DNA from: Caldora sp. SIO3E6
GTDB taxonomy: Bacteria > Cyanobacteriota > Cyanobacteriia > Cyanobacteriales > Coleofasciculaceae
Length of the DNA: 64,000 nt
Direction of reading: 5' to 3'
Assembly: GCA_010672185.1 (NCBI GenBank)
Contig: JAAHHL010000032.1
Coordinates: 1 to 64,000 of the forward strand
Shown: piece after piece, positions 51,701 to 59,764 of the stretch
How positions within the stretch are numbered: position 1 is the stretch's first letter
How the letters are laid out: the number at the start of each line of letters is the position of its first letter
The notes under the pieces: model-generated
Told to the model about the DNA's origin: nothing
Seen by the model: only the letters and a program-made list of their open reading frames with translations
The model's database searches: none
Position numbers and translations under genes: made by a program

Positions 51701-52405
51701 GTAGAAGTTGAAGCGATTCAAAACTACTTTGACACAAGTAACGTTTTCAAACAGAAAATAGCAACTAAAGAAGCGATTGATGAGACTTCCCTCAATACCG
51801 TCCACTGTGCCCACTTTAGCTGTCACGGTTACTTTAACACCAGCCAACCTCGCCAATCTGCTCTCATCTTAGCTAATGCCGAGCTAAATGCTGCACCCAC
51901 ACAACCCGATACAGAAAATTATCTCAGTTTAGAAAATGGGGGCGTACTTGACCTCAATAAGTGCCTTACCTTAGATAAAATTTTCACTCTAAGTTTAGAT
52001 AAATGTCGCCTCGTTACCTTATCTGCTTGTGAAACGGGATTGATTGATTTCCGGAATACCAGTGACGAATATATTGGTTTACCTAGTGGTTTCCTGTATG
52101 CAGGTGCTGCGATTGTGGTTAGTTCTCTGTGGACGGTGAATGACTTATCCACGGCATTTTTGATGATTCGGTTCTATCAAAATCTCAAAGATGGTTTAGC
52201 TGGGGCATTGGCGCTCAATCAAGCTCAACTGTGGTTAAGGGATTTAACTAAGGGGGACTTGGAAAGATGGATTGAGGAAAGTTCGTTACCATTGAAACCA
52301 GCAGTTAGGATAAGTCTGCGTCGTCGTCTTCATAAATTGGAGGATGGTGCTAAACCTTTTGCATCGCCTTTTTACTGGGCAGCGTTTTGTGGGATTGGTC
52401 AGTGA
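48740..52405 (+). CDS. CHAT peptidase 2 (TPR-CHAT)
   Basis: 1221 residues from the ATG 2 bases after the previous stop. N-terminal helical domain about 1-80 (YLNLINTLLSCHGDEEINRV, DSGLLQVMVQVAEI), second helical module about 95-190 (FLLEVLRAIYDSEGDPTVVY), then about ten 46-residue TPR-like repeats with the phrase QNNLGNAY to about 690. VERSKTRNLVEL near 737 starts the linker; a short coiled coil follows; CHAT about 830-1221 has H1029 (HFSCHGY) and C1097 (SACETG). The C-terminus ends GIGQ like its neighbours. Its stop TGA overlaps the next ATG. Both catalytic residues are intact, so it is probably active. Confidence 0.88.
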   Translation: MDEQRREAYLNLINTLLSCHGDEEINRVLNANQDLIDSGLLQVMVQVAEILAERGDESAANFLIHLTHQLSKALGLLSSTPTSTSLSNSDPQQSFLLEVLRAIYDSEGDPTVVYPLLQANLDKLDDNFIQVLQSWAIATKPKVEPEQVYEFAIILSTCCNLIAQFSLGNRAINLEIAIVGYEVVMTIFTRQIFPQEWAKTQNNLGLVYSDRILGERAENLEAAINYFLAASDVHSHQCYPEEWAMLQNNLGNAYCKRILGKRLENIEAAIQCYLEASKVLIRNTYPEQWAMTQNNLGNAYSDRICWNKTENIERAICCFSEALEVYTRQTYPKQWAMTQNNLGNAYYNRIQGSKAENLEEAIKYYLEVLEVYNREDYPEQWAMLQNNLGNAYYDRISGDKAKNIEIAIHYFLAALEVYTQEDFPQDWADSQNNLGNAYSERIFGQRSENVEAAIRCYSEALKIRSPHKFPQDWADTQTNIGIAYYYRIQGSRAENLEAAIKCYSDVLKLRTHQTYPEEWAKIQNNLGNAYGERIKGDKAENLDIAIGCFSKALKVYTYETFPQDWAMTQNNLGEVYRVHIEENTENIESAIKCYLAALEVYTSEAFPQDWGDIQNNLGIAYYYRIQGSRSENFKAAIDYFLASLKIRIPEAFPQKNAETQFNLGYTYQEYQQFNNAYTTLAAAIKMVESLRSESNIVSESNKEEVKQKLAEKYNQIYQCMVEVCLELKNCTQAIKYVERSKTRNLVELILTRDRHTIFPAEVVVQLDRLRDEIAGGQYELQNATAEDPTALAQHLQQLRQQRNELQDQYLPIGSGFQFEPFRSKVGDHRAIVEFYVTTDKLLVFIITKQSPQPIVLSPDLVDLKKLETWASSYLKAYSNKKDHWQRRLTTRLNLLAKILHFDEIIEQIPTECDQLTLIPHRFLHLLPLHALPLAGNSSLFERFPQGVSYAPSCQLLQLAQTRERPEFTHLFAVQNPSNSGQPLSYADVEVEAIQNYFDTSNVFKQKIATKEAIDETSLNTVHCAHFSCHGYFNTSQPRQSALILANAELNAAPTQPDTENYLSLENGGVLDLNKCLTLDKIFTLSLDKCRLVTLSACETGLIDFRNTSDEYIGLPSGFLYAGAAIVVSSLWTVNDLSTAFLMIRFYQNLKDGLAGALALNQAQLWLRDLTKGDLERWIEESSLPLKPAVRISLRRRLHKLEDGAKPFASPFYWAAFCGIGQ

Positions 52406-55400
52406 TGGACGAAAAACAAAGACTTCAAGAATACGTCAAACTAATTGAGGAACTGCTAAACTGCCCAGACGGGGAGGAAGCCCAAATCCTTAACGCCAAC
52501 CGCGAGTTGGTAGATGCGGGATTATTGCAGGTAATGGCACAAGTGGCAGAACAACTGGAAGCAGATGGTAATCAAAACGCTGCCGACTTTCTACGCGACC
52601 TCAATAGTCAGCTTGTAGAAGTCCTGGAAATATCAGAAACTACCTCAGCTAATCCCTCATCCCAAGACTATGAGAAATTCTTGATGGAGGTATTGCAGGC
52701 AACTGTCTACAGCATTGACAATCCTGAAGTCATTTACAACCTACTGCAAGCGAACCTAGACAAACTAGATGACACCTTTATCATTGTCTTGCAAAACTGG
52801 GCAGAAACGAAACTCTCAGAGGTGGAATCATCAAAAGTAGAATACATCGCCAGCGTGATTGTAGAATTCAGCAACCTCATCAGGAATTTTCCCCCAGACA
52901 ATAAGGCAATTGGCATGGAAATCGCCATTGCTGGTTACAAAGTGGCACAAAACGCCTTTACCCGTGAGAGCAACCCAGAAACTTGGGTAAATACTCAGAA
53001 TAACTTAGGGGTTGCCTACTGGAACAGGACATTAGGAAACAGAGCAGAGAATCTGGAAATGGCGTTCGATTACTTTCAACAGACATTATTTGTTTACACA
53101 AAAGAAGTATTTCCTACCGAGTGGGCAAGTACTCAGAATAACTTGGGTGTTGCCTACTGTAAAAGAATGCTAGGAGACAAGGCAGAAAATTTGGAATCAG
53201 CCATCACTTGCTTTCAACAGACATTATTTGTTTACACAAAAGAAGCATTTCCTACCAAATGGGCAAAGATTCAGAGTAACTTGGGCGTTGTCTACCACGA
53301 AAGAAGACTAGGAGACAAGGCAGAAAATTTGGAATCAGCCATCACTTGCTTTCAACAGGCGTTATCTGTTTACACAAAAGAAGCATTTCCTACCAAATGG
53401 GCAGATACTCAGAATAGCTTGGGTAATGTATACCTTGAGAGAATAATAAGAGATATGGCGGAAAACTTGGAATTGGCCATTGCAGCTTACCAACAGGCGT
53501 TATCTGTTTACACAAAAGAAGCATTTCCCATCGATTGGGCAGGAATCCGGAATAACTTAGGTATTGCCTACAGTGACAGAATACTAGGAGATAAGACAGA
53601 AAATTTAGAAATGGCGATCGCGGCTTATCAACAAGCATTGGAAGTTTACACAAAAGAAGCATTCCCCACCGAATGGGCGATGACTCAGAATAACTTGGGC
53701 AACGCCTACCGTGACAGAATACTAGGAGACATAGCAGAAAATCTCGAAATGGCGATGACTGCCTTACAACAGGCATTGTCCGTTCGTACAAAAGAAGCAT
53801 TTCCTACCAAATGGGCAGATACTCAGAATAACTTGGGTATTGCCTACAGTGACAGAATACTAGGAGATAAGGCAGAAAACTTGGAAATGGCCATCGCGGC
53901 TTATCAACAGGCATTGTCCGTTCGTACAAAAGAAGCATTCCCCACCGACTGGGCAGATACTCAGAATAACTTGGGTCTTACCTATAATGACAGAATACTA
54001 GGAGATAAGGCGGAAAACCTGGAAATGGCCATCGCGGCTTATCAACAAGTATTGGAAGTTTACACAAAAGAAGCATTTCCTACCAAATGGGCAGGAACTC
54101 AAAATAACTTAGGCAATGCCTACCGTGACAGAATACGAGGAGACAGAGCAGAAAATCTGGAAATAGCCATCGCGGCTTATCAACAGGCATTGTCCGTTCG
54201 CACAAAAGAAGCATTCCCCATCGACTGGGCAACTACTCAGAATAACTTAGGTGCTGCTTACGCTGGCAGAATACGAGGAGATAAGGCAGAAAACTTGGAA
54301 ATGGCCATCGCGGCTTATCAACAGGCATTGTCCGTTCGCACAAAAGAAGCATTCCCCATCAACTGGGCAACTACTCAGAATAACTTGGGCGCTGCCTACA
54401 GTGATAGAATACTAGGAGATATGGCAGAAAATCTGGAAATGGCCATCGCGGCTTACGAAAAAGCATTAGAAATTCGTACAAAAGAAGCATTCCCCACTGA
54501 CTGGGCAGATATTCAAAATAATTTGAGTCTTGCCTACACTGACAGAATATTAGGAGATATAGCAGAAAATCCGGAAATGGCCATCGTTGCTTATCAACGA
54601 GTATTAGAAGTTCACACAAAAGAAACCTTTCCCACTCGGTGGGCAATGACTCAGAATAATTTAGGTATTGCTTACTGTGAAAGAATACTGGGAGACAGAG
54701 CAGAAAATTTGGAAACGGCCATCGCTGCCTACGAGCAGGCATTAGAAGTTTACACAAAAGAAGCATTTCCTAGCAAATGGGCAGGAACTCAGAATAACTT
54801 AGGCATGGCCTACAGTAAAAGAATACTAGGAGATAACACAGAAAATCTGGAAATGGCCATCGCGGCTTACGAAAAAGCATTAGAAGTCCGCACACTGACA
54901 GCAAATGTCATTGAGCATTTCATAACTACCCGCAACCTCGGCAACCTCTACTTTAACCAAGGCAACTGGCAACCTGCCATTGATGCTTATGAAAAAGCCA
55001 TAACTGCAACGGAATTCATTCGCAATGAGGGAATCACAGATAAACATCGCAACGAGTTGTTGGCAGGAGGGATCAAAGTTTATCAAAAACAGGTGCAATC
55101 TTATATCAATACACAACAATGGGATAAAGCTATCGAAACAGTCGAACGCAGCAAAACCCGCAATCTCGTAGAACTCCTTGCTAACCGCGACCTCTATCCC
55201 AAAGGTGACGTTCCCCAAGAGATAATCTTCCAATTAGATCGACTGCGACGCAGCATCCCCTCACTGGAAAGGCAGTTACAAGTAGTCATAGAGCAACTAT
55301 CTACAACTACAAGCGAACAAGAACAAGCACAGCGACACTCGCTAGAGGAGTCACAGAGGCGGCTACAGCAAGAATTACAATCCTCACGGCAGCAATTAGA

Positions 55401-56709
55401 TGAGGTACTCAATCAGATCAAACCCATAGACTCCAGCTTCAGCCTAACTCAGAGGGTGGAACAGATTGCCTTTAGCGAGATCCAAAGTCTTCTTGACGAG
55501 CGCACTGCCGCGATTGAGTGGTATGTTACGGAAGATAAAATTCTCACCTTTATTCTGACTACCAAGAGCCTACATCCTCTAGTCGAACAAGCCTCTGTTC
55601 AAGAACTAGAGGCTTTAGAGAATTGGGGAAATGATTATTTAGCTGCATATCAAAAGGAAAATAAGCAATGGAAAACCAATATAGCTTCTAACCTTGAAAA
55701 GCTGGCTGAGATTTTAAATATCGATCGCCTCCTAACCCAGGTTGATGAGATTTTTGACCAGCAAGGAGGGAAATGCGATCGCCTCATCCTCATTCCCCAT
55801 CGCTTCCTACACCTATTTCCCTTCCATGCTATGCCTTTAGCGAATGGAGATTTACTCATGGAGCGCTTTCCCAGAGGTCTCAGCTATGCTCCTAGTATCC
55901 AACTGCTACAACTGAGTCAAACCTGGAGCCGTCCCTCACTCAAACATTTTTTCAGCCTCAAGAACCCTACAGAAGACCTCAGTTTTGCTAACCTAGAGGT
56001 CGATACTATCCGTAGTTACTTTCATCCTAACGATGACGTATTAGAAAAACAAGCAGCTAGCAAAACAGCTCTAACCCAGGAACGTCTGGCTCAAACCAAT
56101 GTGGCTCATTTCTCTTGTCACGGTTACTTCAACTTTGAAACCCCTAGCCAATCTGCCCTAGTATTAGCAGGAGGCAAAACCACAACTACAATAACACCTG
56201 CTGAGCAAACACGCTTTTGGGAGAGTCGGGATGGAGGGGCGATTAACCTAGAAAAATGCCTTACTCTGGGGGATATTTTTGCCTTAGACCTGCGCCAATG
56301 CCGTCTCACTACCCTCTCTGCCTGTGAAACGGGTCTCACCGATGTTAAATCCCTCGGTGATGAATATATCGGTCTGCCCAGTGGCTTTCTCTATGCAGGT
56401 AGCCCCAGCGTAGTCAGCAGTCTTTGGACAGTGGACGACCTATCCACAGCTTTTTTGACCATTCAGTTCTATCAGAATTTGCAGGATACCGAGCAGTATC
56501 CTAGCGTAGCGATCGCTCTCAATCAGGCTCAACTCTGGCTGAGAAATCTTACTAAGAAGAAATTGGAAATATGGATGGCTCAAAACCAGTTAAAGTTAGC
56601 TCCAGCGCCCAAGATGAGCTTAAGTCGTCGATTACATAAGATGTCTGATAATGCTCAACCCTTTAAATCGCCTTTCTACTGGGCAGCATTTTGCGCAATT
56701 GGACAATAA
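52405..56709 (+). CDS. CHAT peptidase 3 (14 near-identical TPR units)
   Basis: 1434 residues from the ATG overlapping the previous stop (TGATG). The N-terminal and second helical modules match gene 2 (EYVKLIEELLNCPDGEEAQI; FLMEVLQATVYSIDNPEVIY). From 52975 to 54906 there are 14 units of 46 residues (138 bases), each like WADTQNNLGIAYSDRILGD, several nearly identical in DNA, which means recent expansion. VERSKTRNLVEL lies near 913. The CHAT domain has H1239 (HFSCHGY) and C1307 (SACETG). The superhelix should be longer than in its neighbours, which would alter ligand or partner binding. Confidence 0.88.
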   Translation: MDEKQRLQEYVKLIEELLNCPDGEEAQILNANRELVDAGLLQVMAQVAEQLEADGNQNAADFLRDLNSQLVEVLEISETTSANPSSQDYEKFLMEVLQATVYSIDNPEVIYNLLQANLDKLDDTFIIVLQNWAETKLSEVESSKVEYIASVIVEFSNLIRNFPPDNKAIGMEIAIAGYKVAQNAFTRESNPETWVNTQNNLGVAYWNRTLGNRAENLEMAFDYFQQTLFVYTKEVFPTEWASTQNNLGVAYCKRMLGDKAENLESAITCFQQTLFVYTKEAFPTKWAKIQSNLGVVYHERRLGDKAENLESAITCFQQALSVYTKEAFPTKWADTQNSLGNVYLERIIRDMAENLELAIAAYQQALSVYTKEAFPIDWAGIRNNLGIAYSDRILGDKTENLEMAIAAYQQALEVYTKEAFPTEWAMTQNNLGNAYRDRILGDIAENLEMAMTALQQALSVRTKEAFPTKWADTQNNLGIAYSDRILGDKAENLEMAIAAYQQALSVRTKEAFPTDWADTQNNLGLTYNDRILGDKAENLEMAIAAYQQVLEVYTKEAFPTKWAGTQNNLGNAYRDRIRGDRAENLEIAIAAYQQALSVRTKEAFPIDWATTQNNLGAAYAGRIRGDKAENLEMAIAAYQQALSVRTKEAFPINWATTQNNLGAAYSDRILGDMAENLEMAIAAYEKALEIRTKEAFPTDWADIQNNLSLAYTDRILGDIAENPEMAIVAYQRVLEVHTKETFPTRWAMTQNNLGIAYCERILGDRAENLETAIAAYEQALEVYTKEAFPSKWAGTQNNLGMAYSKRILGDNTENLEMAIAAYEKALEVRTLTANVIEHFITTRNLGNLYFNQGNWQPAIDAYEKAITATEFIRNEGITDKHRNELLAGGIKVYQKQVQSYINTQQWDKAIETVERSKTRNLVELLANRDLYPKGDVPQEIIFQLDRLRRSIPSLERQLQVVIEQLSTTTSEQEQAQRHSLEESQRRLQQELQSSRQQLDEVLNQIKPIDSSFSLTQRVEQIAFSEIQSLLDERTAAIEWYVTEDKILTFILTTKSLHPLVEQASVQELEALENWGNDYLAAYQKENKQWKTNIASNLEKLAEILNIDRLLTQVDEIFDQQGGKCDRLILIPHRFLHLFPFHAMPLANGDLLMERFPRGLSYAPSIQLLQLSQTWSRPSLKHFFSLKNPTEDLSFANLEVDTIRSYFHPNDDVLEKQAASKTALTQERLAQTNVAHFSCHGYFNFETPSQSALVLAGGKTTTTITPAEQTRFWESRDGGAINLEKCLTLGDIFALDLRQCRLTTLSACETGLTDVKSLGDEYIGLPSGFLYAGSPSVVSSLWTVDDLSTAFLTIQFYQNLQDTEQYPSVAIALNQAQLWLRNLTKKKLEIWMAQNQLKLAPAPKMSLSRRLHKMSDNAQPFKSPFYWAAFCAIGQ
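52975..54906 (+). repeat. 14x 138-bp tandem coding repeats
   Basis: In-frame tandem repeats of 138 bases within CHAT gene 3. Units 6-11 share long identical stretches such as TTATCAACAGGCATTGTCCG. Copy number is likely to vary between strains and may be misassembled in short-read data. Confidence 0.85.
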
Positions 56710-56711
56710 CT

Positions 56712-59705
56712 ATGAGCGAAGAACAGCATCAATATTATCTCAATTTAATTAATTTGCTGTTAACCTGCACTCAAGGCCAAGAAATAGAAATTTTACAGGC
56801 CAATCCAGACTTACATGATACTAACTTGGTAAGAACGATATTAACAGCTGCTTCCAATTTGATAAAGCAGAAGGATTTCAACAGTGCTAATCGGTTGATG
56901 AATATTGCAGGGGTGAGACTGGGAGTTTATTTGCACTCCTCAGGAATTTATAAAAGGGCAGAAAGTGACAAGCTATTTAACCAAGGGACGCAACAATTTC
57001 AGGGAAGTCAATTCGATTCTGCCCTCAAACTATGGAAACAAGCAATGGCTATTGATTGGGTAATAGGAGACCGTCAGAGAGAAGGTGGTTGTCTTAATAG
57101 TATAGGACAAGCTTACTATTCACAAGGGGAATACAAAAAAGCGATCTCTTGTCTTGAACAAGCTGTTAGCATTGCTAAGAATATTGGCTATCGTGAAGGA
57201 GAAGCACAATCTTCCAATTGGTTAGGAAGCGCTTATGGATCTCTAGGCTATTACCAAAAAGCAATACAATATCATCAAGCAGCATTAAAGTTTTATCAGG
57301 ATATAGGTGACTGTAAACAACAAGGAGATGTTTGTAATAACTTGGGAAATGCTTACAGATATCTTGGAGAATATTCTTTAGCTAGGAGATATAACTTACA
57401 AGCTTTGATTATTGCCAAGAAAAGCAAAGATGATAAATTAAAGACAAGCTCTTTTGCAAATTTAGGATTAACATTAGGATCTATTGGCAAACGTAAAAAA
57501 AGTATTAAGTATCATGAACAATGTCTGAAAATTGCTAGAAAAATTAAAGACGAATATCTAGAAGCTACAGCTCTAGGTAATTTAGGAGGAGTTTACCAAT
57601 CATTAGGCAAATATCAGACAGCAATAGAATATCAGCAGCAAGATTTAGCTATTGCGATAAAAATCAAAGATCGTAAATTAGAATCAAATGCCCTGGATAG
57701 TATAGGGACTATTTATTCTAAATGTGGAGAACACAAGAAGGCGATAGATTACATTCTCAGGTCTTTAAATATTTCTCGACAAATTGAAGACAGACAAGGG
57801 CAGTCTAGTTCTCTAGTAAACTTGGGAACAATTTATCAAGATTTAAGACAGCTTCAAGAAAGTTTTAAATGTTTTGAATCGTCATTAACAATAAAAAAAG
57901 AAATTGGAGATGTTCTAGGTGAAGCAATTTGCCTGGGAAACTTGGGAGACTTTTACTTTTTGAATCATCAATATCAAGAGGCAATTAAATATTATGAACA
58001 GGATTTAAAGATTGTAGAAGAAATTGGATCTCGTCAAGGAGAAGTTAATGCTTTTTGTTCACTAGGAGCTGCATATTATGCTTTGGGTGATATTCATTTG
58101 TCTCTAGATTATTCTCGAAAAGCTCTAGTAATTGCAGAAAAAGATGAATCTTTATTTGGACTTGGTACTTGTTTACACAACATCGGTTCTGCTCATTTTT
58201 TACAAGGAATGATAGAAGAAGCAAGAGATATACTTTACCGAGCTGTTTGTGCTTGGGAGTCTCTCAGAGCAGATTTAAGAGACGCAGAAAAAATTTCAAT
58301 TTTTGAGGGTCATTCTATAAGCTATCTTCTCTTACAAGAAGTTTTAGTTGCCCTAAATAGACAAGAAGAAGCGCTAGAAGTTGCAGAAAGAGGTCGTACT
58401 AGAGCATTTGTTGAACTATTGATAAAGCGAAAAGTTCAACCAGGTATTAATCTGAATCAAATTCCTTGGCCATCCTCTCAAAAAATTAGAGAGATTGCCC
58501 ATTGTCAAAATTACACGATAGTCGAATATTCAATAGTTGATTCTGGAAATAAGCTATTAATTTGGCTCATCCTCCCTAACGGAATTATTCAGTTATTTCA
58601 AAAAGACCTTAAATCACTTCAAAAACAAAATATATCTCTCTCCAGTTTGGTGACTCAAGCTCGTGATTTTCTCAATATTGCTGAAACCAAACAGAATGAA
58701 TCAATTCTTACTAGTACACAGCCTTCGTTCGCTAACCGCGATAGATATCCCTACCTCCAGCAACTTTATCAACTTCTAATTGAGCCGATTAAACATCTCT
58801 TACCCACCAAGCCTGAGGTATCTATTGTTATTGTTCCCCAAAGCATCTTATTTCTGGTTCCTTTTTCAGCTTTACAGAACTCTGAAGGTGAGTTCCTTAT
58901 TGAAAGATATACCACTCTGACCATTCCTTCAATTCAAGTACTGGAGTTAACCCACAAACGAAGTACGCAGGTATCAGAAACCTTCCGAGAAGCACTGGTT
59001 GTGGGAAATCCGAAAATGCCCACAATTCCCTTAACTGAGCCACCTGTCGAGTTGCGAGATTTACCCTGGGCAAAAACTGAAGCAAATGCGATCGCTCCCC
59101 TTCTCAATACACAAGCTATAACAGGTTCAGGTGCTACCAAAGCTTACATTACGCAGCAAATGTCCCAAGCGCGATTAATACACCTCGCGACCCACGGTTT
59201 ATTAGATGATATCCGACAATTGGGTATACCAGGAGCAGTAGCTTTGGCTCCCAGTGATGAGGATAATGGCTTTCTCACCGCTGGCGAAATTTATGATCTG
59301 GAACTAAACGCTGAACTGGTTGTGCTGAGTGCCTGTAGTACCGGACAGGGTAAAATTACAGGAGATGGAGTTGTTGGATTATCCCGCTGTTTAATTGCCG
59401 CTGGGGTCAAAAGTGTAATTGTCTCTCTTTGGTCAGTAGGCGACTTATCTACCGCCTTAATGATGGTGAAGTTTTATCAAATCTTCCAACAGGGAGTAGC
59501 AGCAGCCATCGCTCTAAATGAAGCTCAACGCTGGTTACTGGGGATTAACAAGACAGAATTGGCAGTTTGGGTAAAAACAAACGAGCAATTTTTCGATGCT
59601 ACTCTGAAAATGAGTTTAGGTCGGAGGTTAAATCAGTTAGATGATAGCGCCAAACCCTTTGAAAATCCTCGCCATTGGGCTGCGTTTTTTGCTATTGGTC
59701 AGTGA
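56712..59705 (+). CDS. CHAT peptidase 4 (divergent TPR-CHAT)
   Basis: 997 residues. ATG 2 bases after the previous stop. The N-terminal domain resembles genes 2 and 3 (YYLNLINLLLTCTQGQEIEI), but the TPRs (about 85-540) are of the kinesin-light-chain type with 40-residue spacing (YYSQGEYKKAISCLEQAVSI, LGNLGGVYQSLGKYQTAIEY). The linker is AERGRTRAFVELL at about 558. The CHAT domain is of a different subtype: H828 in IHLATHGLLDD and C875 in LSACSTGQGK. It thus probably joined the array from another lineage, while keeping the same terminal motif (HWAAFFAIGQ). Confidence 0.88.
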   Translation: MSEEQHQYYLNLINLLLTCTQGQEIEILQANPDLHDTNLVRTILTAASNLIKQKDFNSANRLMNIAGVRLGVYLHSSGIYKRAESDKLFNQGTQQFQGSQFDSALKLWKQAMAIDWVIGDRQREGGCLNSIGQAYYSQGEYKKAISCLEQAVSIAKNIGYREGEAQSSNWLGSAYGSLGYYQKAIQYHQAALKFYQDIGDCKQQGDVCNNLGNAYRYLGEYSLARRYNLQALIIAKKSKDDKLKTSSFANLGLTLGSIGKRKKSIKYHEQCLKIARKIKDEYLEATALGNLGGVYQSLGKYQTAIEYQQQDLAIAIKIKDRKLESNALDSIGTIYSKCGEHKKAIDYILRSLNISRQIEDRQGQSSSLVNLGTIYQDLRQLQESFKCFESSLTIKKEIGDVLGEAICLGNLGDFYFLNHQYQEAIKYYEQDLKIVEEIGSRQGEVNAFCSLGAAYYALGDIHLSLDYSRKALVIAEKDESLFGLGTCLHNIGSAHFLQGMIEEARDILYRAVCAWESLRADLRDAEKISIFEGHSISYLLLQEVLVALNRQEEALEVAERGRTRAFVELLIKRKVQPGINLNQIPWPSSQKIREIAHCQNYTIVEYSIVDSGNKLLIWLILPNGIIQLFQKDLKSLQKQNISLSSLVTQARDFLNIAETKQNESILTSTQPSFANRDRYPYLQQLYQLLIEPIKHLLPTKPEVSIVIVPQSILFLVPFSALQNSEGEFLIERYTTLTIPSIQVLELTHKRSTQVSETFREALVVGNPKMPTIPLTEPPVELRDLPWAKTEANAIAPLLNTQAITGSGATKAYITQQMSQARLIHLATHGLLDDIRQLGIPGAVALAPSDEDNGFLTAGEIYDLELNAELVVLSACSTGQGKITGDGVVGLSRCLIAAGVKSVIVSLWSVGDLSTALMMVKFYQIFQQGVAAAIALNEAQRWLLGINKTELAVWVKTNEQFFDATLKMSLGRRLNQLDDSAKPFENPRHWAAFFAIGQ

Positions 59706-59707
59706 TA

Positions 59708-59764
59708 GAGCAACTTTTTAACTCACCCTTTCACTGGGCACTGTTCTGTGTCATTGGTCAATGA
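59708..59764 (+). pseudogene. Fossil C-terminus of another CHAT gene
   Basis: The 55-base gap between CHAT genes 4 and 5, read in frame from 59708, gives EQLFNSPFHWALFCVIGQ then TGA at 59762-59764. It is a remnant of the conserved last 18 residues of CHAT proteins (compare QLFRSPFHWAGFCAIGQ in gene 1). The stop overlaps the ATG of gene 5 as in the other junctions, so a full gene once stood here. Confidence 0.82.
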
